A stretch of DNA of 27,082 bases. Source: JAMLGJ01 sp047972145 (GTDB lineage Bacteria > Actinomycetota > Acidimicrobiia > Acidimicrobiales > Microtrichaceae). The notes beneath the pieces were generated by a model. It searched no databases, had not been told where the DNA came from, and worked only from the letters and a program-made list of their open reading frames with translations. The stretch's first letter is position 1. The number at the start of each line of letters is the position of its first letter. This document shows, in pieces, positions 1 through 6,954 of this stretch. The DNA lies in NCBI GenBank assembly GCA_047972145.1, contig JBKEAI010000031.1, positions 1-27,082 of the forward strand. The letters are read 5' to 3'. A program made the position numbers and the translations under genes.

Positions 1-789
1 CAGCGCACCGCGATCGTGACCGGAGCATCGTCGGGCATCGGCGCGGAGATCGCCCGCGAACTCGCCAAGCGTGGCCACGGCCTGATCCTCGTCGCCCGCC
101 GTGTCCAACGCCTGGAGGAGCTCAAGACCGAACTGGCAGACCGGGGAGTCCGCATAGAGGTGATGCCCGCCGACCTGTCCGAACGCGCCGACCGGGAGCG
201 GCTCGTCGAAGATATCCAGGGTGGCGACCTCGAGGTCGACATCCTCGTGAACAACGCCGGCCTGTCCACCATGGGCAGGGTGACCGAGATCGGGGCAGGC
301 GCAACGCTGAACATCATCGACGAGGATGTGGACGCGGTCGCCGACCTCTGCGCGCGTATGGTCCCCTCCATGGTCGGGCGCGGTCGCGGCGCTGTGCTCA
401 ACGTGGCGTCGACCGCCGCCTACCAGCCCCTCCCGGGACAGGCCGGATACGCGGCGTGCAAGGCGTTCGTGCTGTCCTACACCCAGGCCCTGCACGCCGA
501 GTTGGCGGGCACCGGAGTGAGGGCCACAGCGTTGTGTCCCGGCCCGGTACGCACCGAGTTCGCGGAGGTGTCGGGGCTGGGGGTCGCCGCGGCAGAGGAG
601 GCGCTCCCCGAGTTCATGTACTGCACCGCTACCGAGGTTGCACTCGCCGGGGTCGACGGCCTCGCCAGGGGCGTGCCCGTGGTGATCCCGGGTATCGCCA
701 ACCGCCTCACCGCGGTCGGCGCAACCGTCACGCCCAAACGGGTGCTGGTGCCGATCCTCGCCCGCATGCATCCGGCACTCAAGCGCTGA
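1..789 (+). CDS. Short-chain dehydrogenase/reductase (SDR), 5' end cut by window edge
   Basis: This is an NAD(P)-dependent oxidoreductase of the classical SDR family with a Rossmann fold. The frame is open from the first base and begins QRTAIVTGASSGIG, so the true start lies upstream. A GTG at 16 falls inside the cofactor-binding strand and would remove part of the fold, so it is not the start. Visible motifs are the TGxxxGxG glycine loop (TGASSGIG), the NNAG structural motif, and the catalytic Ser-Tyr-Lys (about S137, Y150 and K154, counting from the first codon in the window; YAACK), followed by PG of the nicotinamide loop (CPGPV). The substrate cannot be told from sequence. It lies 24 nt ahead of a second SDR on the same strand, so co-transcription is likely. 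Confidence 0.9.
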   Translation, partial: QRTAIVTGASSGIGAEIARELAKRGHGLILVARRVQRLEELKTELADRGVRIEVMPADLSERADRERLVEDIQGGDLEVDILVNNAGLSTMGRVTEIGAGATLNIIDEDVDAVADLCARMVPSMVGRGRGAVLNVASTAAYQPLPGQAGYAACKAFVLSYTQALHAELAGTGVRATALCPGPVRTEFAEVSGLGVAAAEEALPEFMYCTATEVALAGVDGLARGVPVVIPGIANRLTAVGATVTPKRVLVPILARMHPALKR

Positions 790-813
790 TCGCACAACGA
801 TGGGACCGAGCTG

Positions 814-1614
814 ATGAGCATCCTCGATCGATTCAGGGTCGACGGTGCCCGTGCGCTCGTCACCGGTGCGGGCCGCGGGATCGGGCGTGCCAGCGCACTC
901 GCGCTGGCCGAGGCCGGCGCGGATGTCGCCCTCGTGTCACGCACCGAAGGGGACCTCGATGCGGTCGCGACCGAGATCTCCGCGCTCGGCCGCAGGGCAC
1001 TCGTGCTGCCCTTCGACGTGATGGATCTCGAAGGGGTCCCCGCACTCATCGAGCGGGTCGGATCGGAGTTGGGTGGCCTCGAGATCCTCGTCAACAACGC
1101 GGGTGGGTCGTTCCCGAAGCCGCTGCTGGAGACCTCTGCACGTTCCTTCGAGAAGGCCTTCACCTTCAACGTGACCACCGCCCTGGAGATGACCAAGGCC
1201 GCCACCCCGCTGATCCTGCGCGGTGGTGGGGGGTCGATCGTGAACATCTCGTCGGCCGCGGGGCGGATGGCCGACCGCGGGTTCGCCGCGTATGGCACGG
1301 CCAAGGCGGCGATGAACCACCTGAGCCGCATCAACGCCATGGATCTCGCGCCCCACATACGGGTCAACGCGATCGCGGTGGGCTCGGTCGCCACCGACGC
1401 GCTCGCCACCGTGCTCGACGCCCAGCGGCGCTCTGCGATGGAGGCCAACACACCGCTGCGGCGCCTCGGCACCCCTGAGGACATCGCCGCCGCGGTGCTC
1501 TACCTGTGCTCACCTGCCGGCGCGTACGTGACCGGCAAGGTCCTCGAGGTCGACGGGGGGATCGACCACCCGACGCTCGCGTTGGGACTGCCCGACTACT
1601 CCCCCGATTCGTAG
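814..1614 (+). CDS. SDR family oxidoreductase
   Basis: A complete classical SDR of 266 residues. The cofactor loop is VTGAGRGIG (residues 16-24), NNAG is at 94-97, the catalytic residues are S146/S147, Y160 and K164 (YGTAK), and the C-terminal VTGKVLEVDGG is typical of the FabG-like branch. The ATG at 814 follows a purine-rich GGGACCGAG. It lies 24 nt behind another SDR gene and probably shares its transcript. FabG-like SDRs reduce 3-oxoacyl thioesters or oxidise secondary alcohols in lipid, steroid or polyketide pathways. Nothing in the sequence fixes the substrate, so the name stays at family level. Confidence 0.92.
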   Translation: MSILDRFRVDGARALVTGAGRGIGRASALALAEAGADVALVSRTEGDLDAVATEISALGRRALVLPFDVMDLEGVPALIERVGSELGGLEILVNNAGGSFPKPLLETSARSFEKAFTFNVTTALEMTKAATPLILRGGGGSIVNISSAAGRMADRGFAAYGTAKAAMNHLSRINAMDLAPHIRVNAIAVGSVATDALATVLDAQRRSAMEANTPLRRLGTPEDIAAAVLYLCSPAGAYVTGKVLEVDGGIDHPTLALGLPDYSPDS

Positions 1615-1637
1615 CGCCCCGCTGGTAGACACAGGTG

Positions 1638-1967
1638 ATGACCAAGCACGAACCGGTAGACCAGGCGACCATCGACAAGTGCCTCATCGTCGGCCACGGC
1701 TTCCACCACAAGGATCAGAGGAAGGTGAGCGAGGTGCTGGCGCGCATCGACCACCGCCTCACAGGCCTCGAAGCCAACCAGGTGAGCCTCGAGATATCGG
1801 TGAAGGACCGCGACCACAACGACCAGAAGGTAACCCTCGAAGCCGACATCGGGCGGGCCCACCTCGTGGCGAGCGACGAGAGCGAGGATCTGTGGGGTGC
1901 GGTTGCCGCGGTGCGTGAGGAGATCCTGCGTCAGTACAACGACTGGAGCGACACCCACCGCCGATGA
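1638..1967 (+). CDS. Small HPF/RaiA-like (ribosome hibernation factor fold) protein
   Basis: A 109-residue, charged, cytosolic protein without Cys or membrane segments. The middle part (LEANQVSLEISVKDRD, then QKVTLEADI) followed by DLWGAVAAVREEILRQ gives the strand-strand-helix order of the sigma-54 modulation/HPF (RaiA) domain, which binds the 30S subunit. It lacks the C-terminal dimerisation domain of long HPF proteins. Resemblance is at fold-pattern level only, so the function is an inference. A GTG at 1635 directly precedes the ATG. A TAGACA box at 1626-1631 ends 6 nt before the ATG, compatible with a leaderless transcript. It is convergent with the gene ending at 1993, with 25 nt between them. 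Confidence 0.6.
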   Translation: MTKHEPVDQATIDKCLIVGHGFHHKDQRKVSEVLARIDHRLTGLEANQVSLEISVKDRDHNDQKVTLEADIGRAHLVASDESEDLWGAVAAVREEILRQYNDWSDTHRR

Positions 1968-1992
1968 GCGAACGCCCGTCCGCTGGCTGTGC

Positions 1993-4065
1993 TCACCGCT
2001 TCAGGTCCGGGCGCGAGCCGGTGACCATCGAAGGTGCCGGTGAACCGAGCGCGTACCCCTGGAGGTAGTCGCAACCCAGTTCGGTCAGGACCCGTAGCTG
2101 CTCAACCGATTCGACCCCCTCGGCGATCACTTCGCAACCGAGGCCGTGGGCCAACTCGATCGTGGAACCGACGATCGTGCGGTCCTGATCGTGGGAGAGG
2201 ATCCGTTCCACGAACGCCCGGTCGATCTTCACCTGGTCGACCGGTAGGTCACGCAGGTAGGTGAGCGAGGAGTATCCGGTCCCGAAGTCGTCGATCGCGA
2301 CGGCGATGCCCTCCCGGCGCAGCACCGACAGATGTGACTGGGCGACGACGAAGCTCTTGATGAGCGCCGTCTCGGTTATCTCCAGTTGTAGTCGACCAGC
2401 AGGCAACCCGAGGTGCTCGATCAACCGAAGTACGGCATCGGCGAACTGAGGTGACGCCAACTGGTGTGCCGACACGTTGACGCTCACCCACAGCGCTGTG
2501 TCATCGGAGTCGAACGCACCGAGATCCATGAGCGCCTCGGTCATCACCCACTCGCCGATCGCGACGATCGACCCGAGGTCCTCGGCGATCGGGACGAACT
2601 CGCCGGGCGGGACCGTTCCGAGCACAGGATTGTTCCAGCGCAGCAGTGCCTCGTGGCCCACGACTGTGAGGGAGCCCGCCTCGAAGATCGGTTGGTAGTA
2701 GAGGCTCAGCTCACCGCGATCCGCCACACCGCGGAGCTCCCTTTCGATCTGTGCACGTCGCTCGATGTCGTCGCGCAGCGCGGAGTCGAACACACACGTC
2801 TGACCTCGACCTTCGGACTTGGCGCGGTACATCGCGGCGTCCGCGTACCGGAACAGTTCGTCCACATCGAGCGTCGTCGCATCGTGGCTCACAGCGACGC
2901 CGATGCTTGCCGAGACGACGGCCTCCCGCGAGCCGAACTTCACCGGACCCCTGAACGCCTGGGTGATCCTCTGCGCGACCGCACGCGCATCGCGGTCGGG
3001 GTCCACCGACGACACGACCACCACGAACTCGTCACCACCGATACGGGCTACCACCTCGTTGGTGCGCGCAACCGCCCGTAGACGTGTGGCCACCCCGACC
3101 AGGAACTCGTCGCCGACCGAATGACCGAAGGTGTCGTTGATCTGCTTGAAGTCGTCGAGATCCACCAACAGGATCCCCACGCCTGTGCGCGAGCGCCGAT
3201 CGATCGGCTCCCCGCCCTCGCGCACCCCTTTGAGGAACTCGGTGAGGAACTGCCGGTTCGGCAGTCCGGTCAACCCATCGTGGACAGCCGCATGGTGCAA
3301 CGTCTCCAACGTCTGCCGCTCGAGGGTCACGTCGCGCATGATCACGAGTGCCCGCTCGTCGTCGAGGCGCACCCAACGCAACTCGAAGCTCCCGGGCCGC
3401 TCCCCCTGGAACTCCGCGCCGTCGAGGACCAGCCTCGACGGCTCACCGGTTGCGATCGTCCTACGGATGTTCGCCACACACTTCTGCGCGGCCTCCTCCG
3501 TTATGAAGTCGCGGATCGTGTAGGTACCCCGCGGCATCGAACCCCCGGATTGGTCGCTGTCGTTGATGCTGGCGAGTCCACCGTCGACGTCCACCGTGTA
3601 GGTGTCGTCAGGTAGCACCGAGAAGACCGTCTCGAGCATCTGCCTGTTGTGCTCGAGGTCCAGCTCTGTGCGTAGGTTCTCGGTCACGTCGCGGACCGAA
3701 GCCATCATCACCACCTCGCCGCCGTCGGTGGTCTTGGAGATGGCGATCTCCACGGGGAACTCCCTGCCTTGGGAGTCCACGGCGTGGAGTCTCTGTCCCT
3801 GACCCATCGACCGTCGCTCACGCGTGCCTTCCCGGAACCCGACCACGAGCCCACCGTGGCGGTCCCTGACGGACTCGGGCAACAGGATCGCCAGCGGCTC
3901 GCCCATCACATCGTCGCTCGAGTAGCCGAACATCGCTACCGCTGCCTGGTTCCACACCCTGATGCGCGACTGGGCATCGATGCCGACGATCGCGTCGGCG
4001 GCGCTGTCGAGCAGCGAGGCCGCGAAGGAGCTGTGCGCTGCCCCAAGGGATGTCCCGGTGTCCAT
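1993..4065 (-). CDS. PAS-GGDEF-EAL bifunctional cyclic-di-GMP enzyme
   Basis: 690 residues with no transmembrane segment. An N-terminal PAS domain (about 12-128) is followed by a second PAS-like stretch (about 140-250), a GGDEF diguanylate cyclase domain (about 259-427) and an EAL phosphodiesterase domain (about 435-680). The cyclase signature RIGGDEF is intact at 341-347. The product-inhibition I-site upstream reads RTNE (334-337) where the canonical form is RxxD. The phosphodiesterase keeps E472-A473-L474, ITET (563-566), DDFGTGYSS (592-600), K613 and AEGVE (648-652), so both activities look possible. It should make and/or break c-di-GMP in response to a ligand or redox signal sensed by PAS. 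It sits 72 nt behind the NIPSNAP-like gene on the same strand and may be its second cistron. Confidence 0.95.
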   Translation of the reverse strand: MDTGTSLGAAHSSFAASLLDSAADAIVGIDAQSRIRVWNQAAVAMFGYSSDDVMGEPLAILLPESVRDRHGGLVVGFREGTRERRSMGQGQRLHAVDSQGREFPVEIAISKTTDGGEVVMMASVRDVTENLRTELDLEHNRQMLETVFSVLPDDTYTVDVDGGLASINDSDQSGGSMPRGTYTIRDFITEEAAQKCVANIRRTIATGEPSRLVLDGAEFQGERPGSFELRWVRLDDERALVIMRDVTLERQTLETLHHAAVHDGLTGLPNRQFLTEFLKGVREGGEPIDRRSRTGVGILLVDLDDFKQINDTFGHSVGDEFLVGVATRLRAVARTNEVVARIGGDEFVVVVSSVDPDRDARAVAQRITQAFRGPVKFGSREAVVSASIGVAVSHDATTLDVDELFRYADAAMYRAKSEGRGQTCVFDSALRDDIERRAQIERELRGVADRGELSLYYQPIFEAGSLTVVGHEALLRWNNPVLGTVPPGEFVPIAEDLGSIVAIGEWVMTEALMDLGAFDSDDTALWVSVNVSAHQLASPQFADAVLRLIEHLGLPAGRLQLEITETALIKSFVVAQSHLSVLRREGIAVAIDDFGTGYSSLTYLRDLPVDQVKIDRAFVERILSHDQDRTIVGSTIELAHGLGCEVIAEGVESVEQLRVLTELGCDYLQGYALGSPAPSMVTGSRPDLKR

Positions 4066-4137
4066 CCGAACCTATCGGCTGTGATACACCGAAGCTGAAC
4101 GGGATAAGCGCCACACCGTCGCACGGCAGCACCCGCA

Positions 4138-4923
4138 TCACGCTCCGCTACGATCGATCGGTCGGCGGTCCGACAGTTGGGGTTGACGGCCGATGCGCAG
4201 CGGTGACAACTCGGCGTCGACCAACAGCCAGCACTGTCTGGCCGTGACCACCCGATCACCTCGGGCGGACCCCTGCGCGGTCGCCACCCCTGAAGCGGTC
4301 TCCTCGGTCGCTGTACCTGCGAACGCGGTCTCCTCAAACGCGGTCTCCTCGAACGCTGCCCAGTGCTGCCAGTCGGGGATCGACCAGAGGGCCAGCACTT
4401 CGTCGTCCGCGCGCATCGCCGTTCGCCATAGCCCGACCAGGTCCATGCCGGCATCGGCCATCCGTCTGACGCCGTCGCGTGCAACACGCGCCTCCAGCGC
4501 GGGTGCCCCGCCCGGTTCGGTCCAAAGCAGCTCGTGGAGGTACGCGACGGCTCCGGCACCCCCTCGCTGCGCCCAGAGCTCTACACCGGGAGAATCACCG
4601 TGTGCCACGAGGACCCTGTCGAGCCCTCCGCTGCGCAACGCCGCCGCCTCGTCCCACCAGCGCTGCAACATGGGGTCGCGGTGGGTGGGACCGGACAGCT
4701 CTACCGAGAAGTTGTGTGCCAGGTCATCCCAGGAGTCGTACTCCCAGATGTTCACCACCCGGGGCCACGGCCCGGTGGAACCGACCACCGAGAACACCCC
4801 GAAGCACCGCTGACGGCGCAGGCCCGAGGCCTCGGGCACCCAGTTGGCGGTCATGTGGTGCTGGTAGTCGGCGCGCCGGGTACCGTCGACCTCGACGATC
4901 TCGTGGATGTAGACCCTCGGCAC
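4138..4923 (-). CDS. NIPSNAP-like dimeric alpha/beta-barrel protein with internal FEETA repeats
   Basis: 261 residues forming two ferredoxin-like halves (about 1-110 and 122-238). Signs of the NIPSNAP/antibiotic-monooxygenase-like fold are the opening strand VYIHEIVEVD, then VVNIWEYDSWDDLAH in the first half, matched by VAYLHELLWTE and EVLALWSIPDWQHWAAF in the second. Such proteins are often found beside catabolic gene clusters, but their chemistry is mostly unknown. Residues 191-210 are a low-complexity insert (FEETA-FEETA-FAGTA-TEETA) coded by a 15-bp repeat. The GTG start at 4923 is supported by a TAGCCT box 7 nt upstream, pointing to a leaderless mRNA. It is divergent from the enoyl-CoA hydratase operon. 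Confidence 0.7.
   Translation of the reverse strand: MPRVYIHEIVEVDGTRRADYQHHMTANWVPEASGLRRQRCFGVFSVVGSTGPWPRVVNIWEYDSWDDLAHNFSVELSGPTHRDPMLQRWWDEAAALRSGGLDRVLVAHGDSPGVELWAQRGGAGAVAYLHELLWTEPGGAPALEARVARDGVRRMADAGMDLVGLWRTAMRADDEVLALWSIPDWQHWAAFEETAFEETAFAGTATEETASGVATAQGSARGDRVVTARQCWLLVDAELSPLRIGRQPQLSDRRPIDRSGA
4291..4350 (-). repeat. 15-bp in-frame minisatellite inside the NIPSNAP-like gene
   Basis: On the plus strand the unit xAACGCGGTCTCCTC occurs at 4321-4335 and 4336-4350. A third copy (TGAAGCGGTCTCCTC, 4291-4305) is separated from them by one decayed 15-bp unit (4306-4320). The spacing is exactly 15 or 30 bp, so each unit adds five residues (FEETA or TEETA) without breaking the frame. 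Confidence 0.85.
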
Positions 4924-4930
4924 GGCGGCG

Positions 4931-4936
4931 AGGCTA
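4931..4936 (-). promoter_or_regulatory. Candidate -10 box of a leaderless transcript (NIPSNAP-like gene)
   Basis: Read on the minus strand this is TAGCCT, fitting the actinobacterial TANNNT -10. It ends 7 nt before the GTG start at 4923, which would place transcription start at the start codon. There is no Shine-Dalgarno sequence. The same TAGCCTCG string precedes the amidase gene. Confidence 0.5.
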
Positions 4937-5027
4937 CCCGTGGACGGCCGAGTGGTGGCGGTCGGCCATGTCGGCGTGCCGGTCCACCATGCTGGCGCGG
5001 TGTCCTCTAGGACCTAGGGTTCGAATG

Positions 5028-5041
5028 TAGAACAAGTTCCA
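5028..5041 (+). promoter_or_regulatory. KstR-type operator (TNNAACNNGTTNNA)
   Basis: TAGAACAAGTTCCA matches every fixed position of the 14-bp KstR consensus described for mycobacterial cholesterol-catabolism genes. It lies 47 nt before the TTG start of the enoyl-CoA hydratase, in the gap shared with the divergent NIPSNAP-like gene, so it could control either or both. The match is seen directly; that a KstR-like TetR repressor binds it is inference. No such repressor gene is in the window. Confidence 0.6.
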
Positions 5042-5088
5042 GTAACGACCTCCAGTAGGCGACCTGGGAACACACCCTTGGGGGACCA

Positions 5089-5898
5089 TTGAGCGATCCA
5101 GCAGTACTCACCGAGCGAGACGGCCACCTGTTGGTGGTGACGCTCAACCGCCCCGAACGCCAGAACGCGATCAACGGTGAGATGTTGGTGCGCATGTTCG
5201 ACGCCTTCACCGAGGCCGACGGGAATCCCGACATCCGCGCCATGGTCCTGACCGGTTCCGGCGGCAACTTCTGTTCGGGGGCGGACCTCAAGGAGATGGC
5301 CGGTGGCCACCAGGGCGATGCGGAGTCCGAAGTCGACGTCCAGGCGCGCTTGGCGGAGGATGCCGACCTGCCGTGGAAGGCGCTGCTACGCAGCTGGCGC
5401 CCCCATGTGCCGATCATCGCTGCGGTGGAGGGAACGGCCATCGCTGGGGGCACCGAACTTCTGGGCGCAACCGAGGTGCGCGTGGCCGGCCGCTCGGCGA
5501 AGTTCGGCATCTCCGAGGCCCGATGGTCGCTGTATCCCATGGGTGGGTCAGCTGTGCGCATCCCCCGCCAGATCCCGTGGACGGTCGCCTGCGAACTGCT
5601 GTTGACCGGCGACCACATCAGCGCCGAGCGGGCCCTGGAGCTCGGCCTGATCGGCCATGTCGTCGACGAGGGTTCGGCGCTCGAAGTGGCGGTTGGGATC
5701 GGCCAACGCATCTGCGAGAACGGACCTCTGGCGGTAAGCGCGATCCTGCGGACCCTGCGCGAGACCAATGGGATGGCGGAGACCGAGGCACTGGAGCACG
5801 AGTTCACCTACGGTTGGGACGTGTTCGGTTCCGAGGATGCCAAGGAAGGCCCGCGGGCTTTCAAGGAGAAGCGCACCCCCGATTTCAAAGGACGCTGA
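5089..5898 (+). CDS. Enoyl-CoA hydratase/isomerase family protein
   Basis: A 269-residue crotonase-fold enzyme that would hydrate or isomerise acyl-CoA double bonds in beta-oxidation-type pathways. The oxyanion-hole loop GNFCSGADLKEM is at 59-70. Both catalytic glutamates of true hydratases are present: E123 (AIAGGTELLG) and E143 (FGISEARWSL). They are 20 residues apart, as Glu144 and Glu164 are in the rat enzyme. The start is TTG. An in-frame TAG stands at 5056-5058, no other start codon lies between it and the TTG, and a GGGGGA ribosome site sits close upstream. The stop overlaps the start of the next gene by one base (TGATG), so the two are translationally coupled. A KstR-like box lies upstream. 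Confidence 0.93.
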   Translation: MSDPAVLTERDGHLLVVTLNRPERQNAINGEMLVRMFDAFTEADGNPDIRAMVLTGSGGNFCSGADLKEMAGGHQGDAESEVDVQARLAEDADLPWKALLRSWRPHVPIIAAVEGTAIAGGTELLGATEVRVAGRSAKFGISEARWSLYPMGGSAVRIPRQIPWTVACELLLTGDHISAERALELGLIGHVVDEGSALEVAVGIGQRICENGPLAVSAILRTLRETNGMAETEALEHEFTYGWDVFGSEDAKEGPRAFKEKRTPDFKGR

Positions 5899-6920
5899 TG
5901 TCTACGGATCTGCAACTGGGAATGATCTGGGGGTACTGGGGCCAGCTGCCACCACCCAACCTCCTCGAGGCCACCAAGCTCGCCGAGGACCTGGGCTTCG
6001 ACTCCGTGTGGACCGCCGAGGCTTGGGGTTCCGACGTGTTCTCGCCCCTCGCCTACCTGGCGGGGCACACCGAACGGATCCGTCTGGGCACCTCGGTCGT
6101 GCAGCTCTCAGCTCGCACACCGACCGCCACCGCCATGCACGCGCTGACGATCGACCACCTCAGCGGTGGGCGGCTGGTGCTCGGCCTCGGAGCGTCGGGC
6201 CCGCAGGTGGTCGAGGGCTGGTACGGCCAGCCGTACCGCAAGCCGCTCGCACGCACCCGCGAGTACGTCGAGATCATCCGGCGTGTGATGGCACGGGAGG
6301 AACCCCTCGCGTTCGAGGGGGAGTTCTACCGGCACCCCTACGACGGTCCCGGCTCGATGGGCCTGGGCAAGCCGCTCAAGTCGATCACCCACCCGCTGCG
6401 TCGCGAGATCCCGATCTTCCTGGGTGCAGAGGGCCCCAAGAACGTGACGATGACCGCCGAGATCGCAGATGGCTGGATCCCGCTGTACTACTCGCCGTTC
6501 CGACAGGAGGTGTACGCCGAGCAGCTCGCGGGGGCCAAGGACGGCTTCGAGATCGTCGCCGTGGCGAACATCAACGTGACCGACGACGTCGAGGCCGGCC
6601 TCGCTCCGGTCAAGGCGATGTTGGCCTTCTACATAGGTGGCATGGGCGCCAAGGGCAAGAACTTCCACACCGACCTCATGGCCCGGATGGGCTACGAGGA
6701 GGAGGCGTACAGGATCCAGGACATGTTCCTCGCAGGACGCAAGGACGAGGCGGTCGGTGTGGTCCCGACGGACTTCGCCGACGAGATATCGCTGGTGGGA
6801 CCCAAGGAGCGCATCGCCGAGCGGCTCCAGGTGTGGCGCGACAGCCCCGTCACCACCGTCACCATGTACCCCTCGAGCCCCGACCAGATGCGTACGGTCG
6901 CGGAGCTGGTCCTCGGCTGA
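5898..6920 (+). CDS. LLM-class F420-dependent oxidoreductase, Rv3520c-like family
   Basis: 340 residues of the bacterial-luciferase-like TIM barrel that uses reduced coenzyme F420. The N-terminal LGMIWGYWG, FDSVWTAEAWGSDVFSPL, IRLGTSVVQLSARTPTATAM and SGPQVVEGWYGQPY, and later LGAEGPKNVTMTAEIADGW, are the hallmarks of the family named after M. tuberculosis Rv3520c (recalled family patterns, not a search). Its ATG at 5898 shares a base with the hydratase stop, so the two enzymes are made together. The F420 requirement implies an F420-producing host. The substrate is unknown; a lipid- or sterol-CoA intermediate is an inference from the operon and the KstR-like box. It is convergent with the amidase gene, with 34 nt between them. 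Confidence 0.92.
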   Translation: MSTDLQLGMIWGYWGQLPPPNLLEATKLAEDLGFDSVWTAEAWGSDVFSPLAYLAGHTERIRLGTSVVQLSARTPTATAMHALTIDHLSGGRLVLGLGASGPQVVEGWYGQPYRKPLARTREYVEIIRRVMAREEPLAFEGEFYRHPYDGPGSMGLGKPLKSITHPLRREIPIFLGAEGPKNVTMTAEIADGWIPLYYSPFRQEVYAEQLAGAKDGFEIVAVANINVTDDVEAGLAPVKAMLAFYIGGMGAKGKNFHTDLMARMGYEEEAYRIQDMFLAGRKDEAVGVVPTDFADEISLVGPKERIAERLQVWRDSPVTTVTMYPSSPDQMRTVAELVLG

Positions 6921-6954
6921 GTTGCCGAACTGCCGAAGGTCCTGGTTCAGGCGG

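Noticed and set aside
16..18. GTG at 16 as the start of the first SDR
   Set aside because: It lies in the middle of the first Rossmann strand; upstream codons in the window already encode family-typical residues.
5015..5040. GGTTCGAATG resembling a tRNA T-loop
   Set aside because: No flanking T-stem pairing and no anticodon arm upstream; the sequence is better explained as part of the operator/promoter region.
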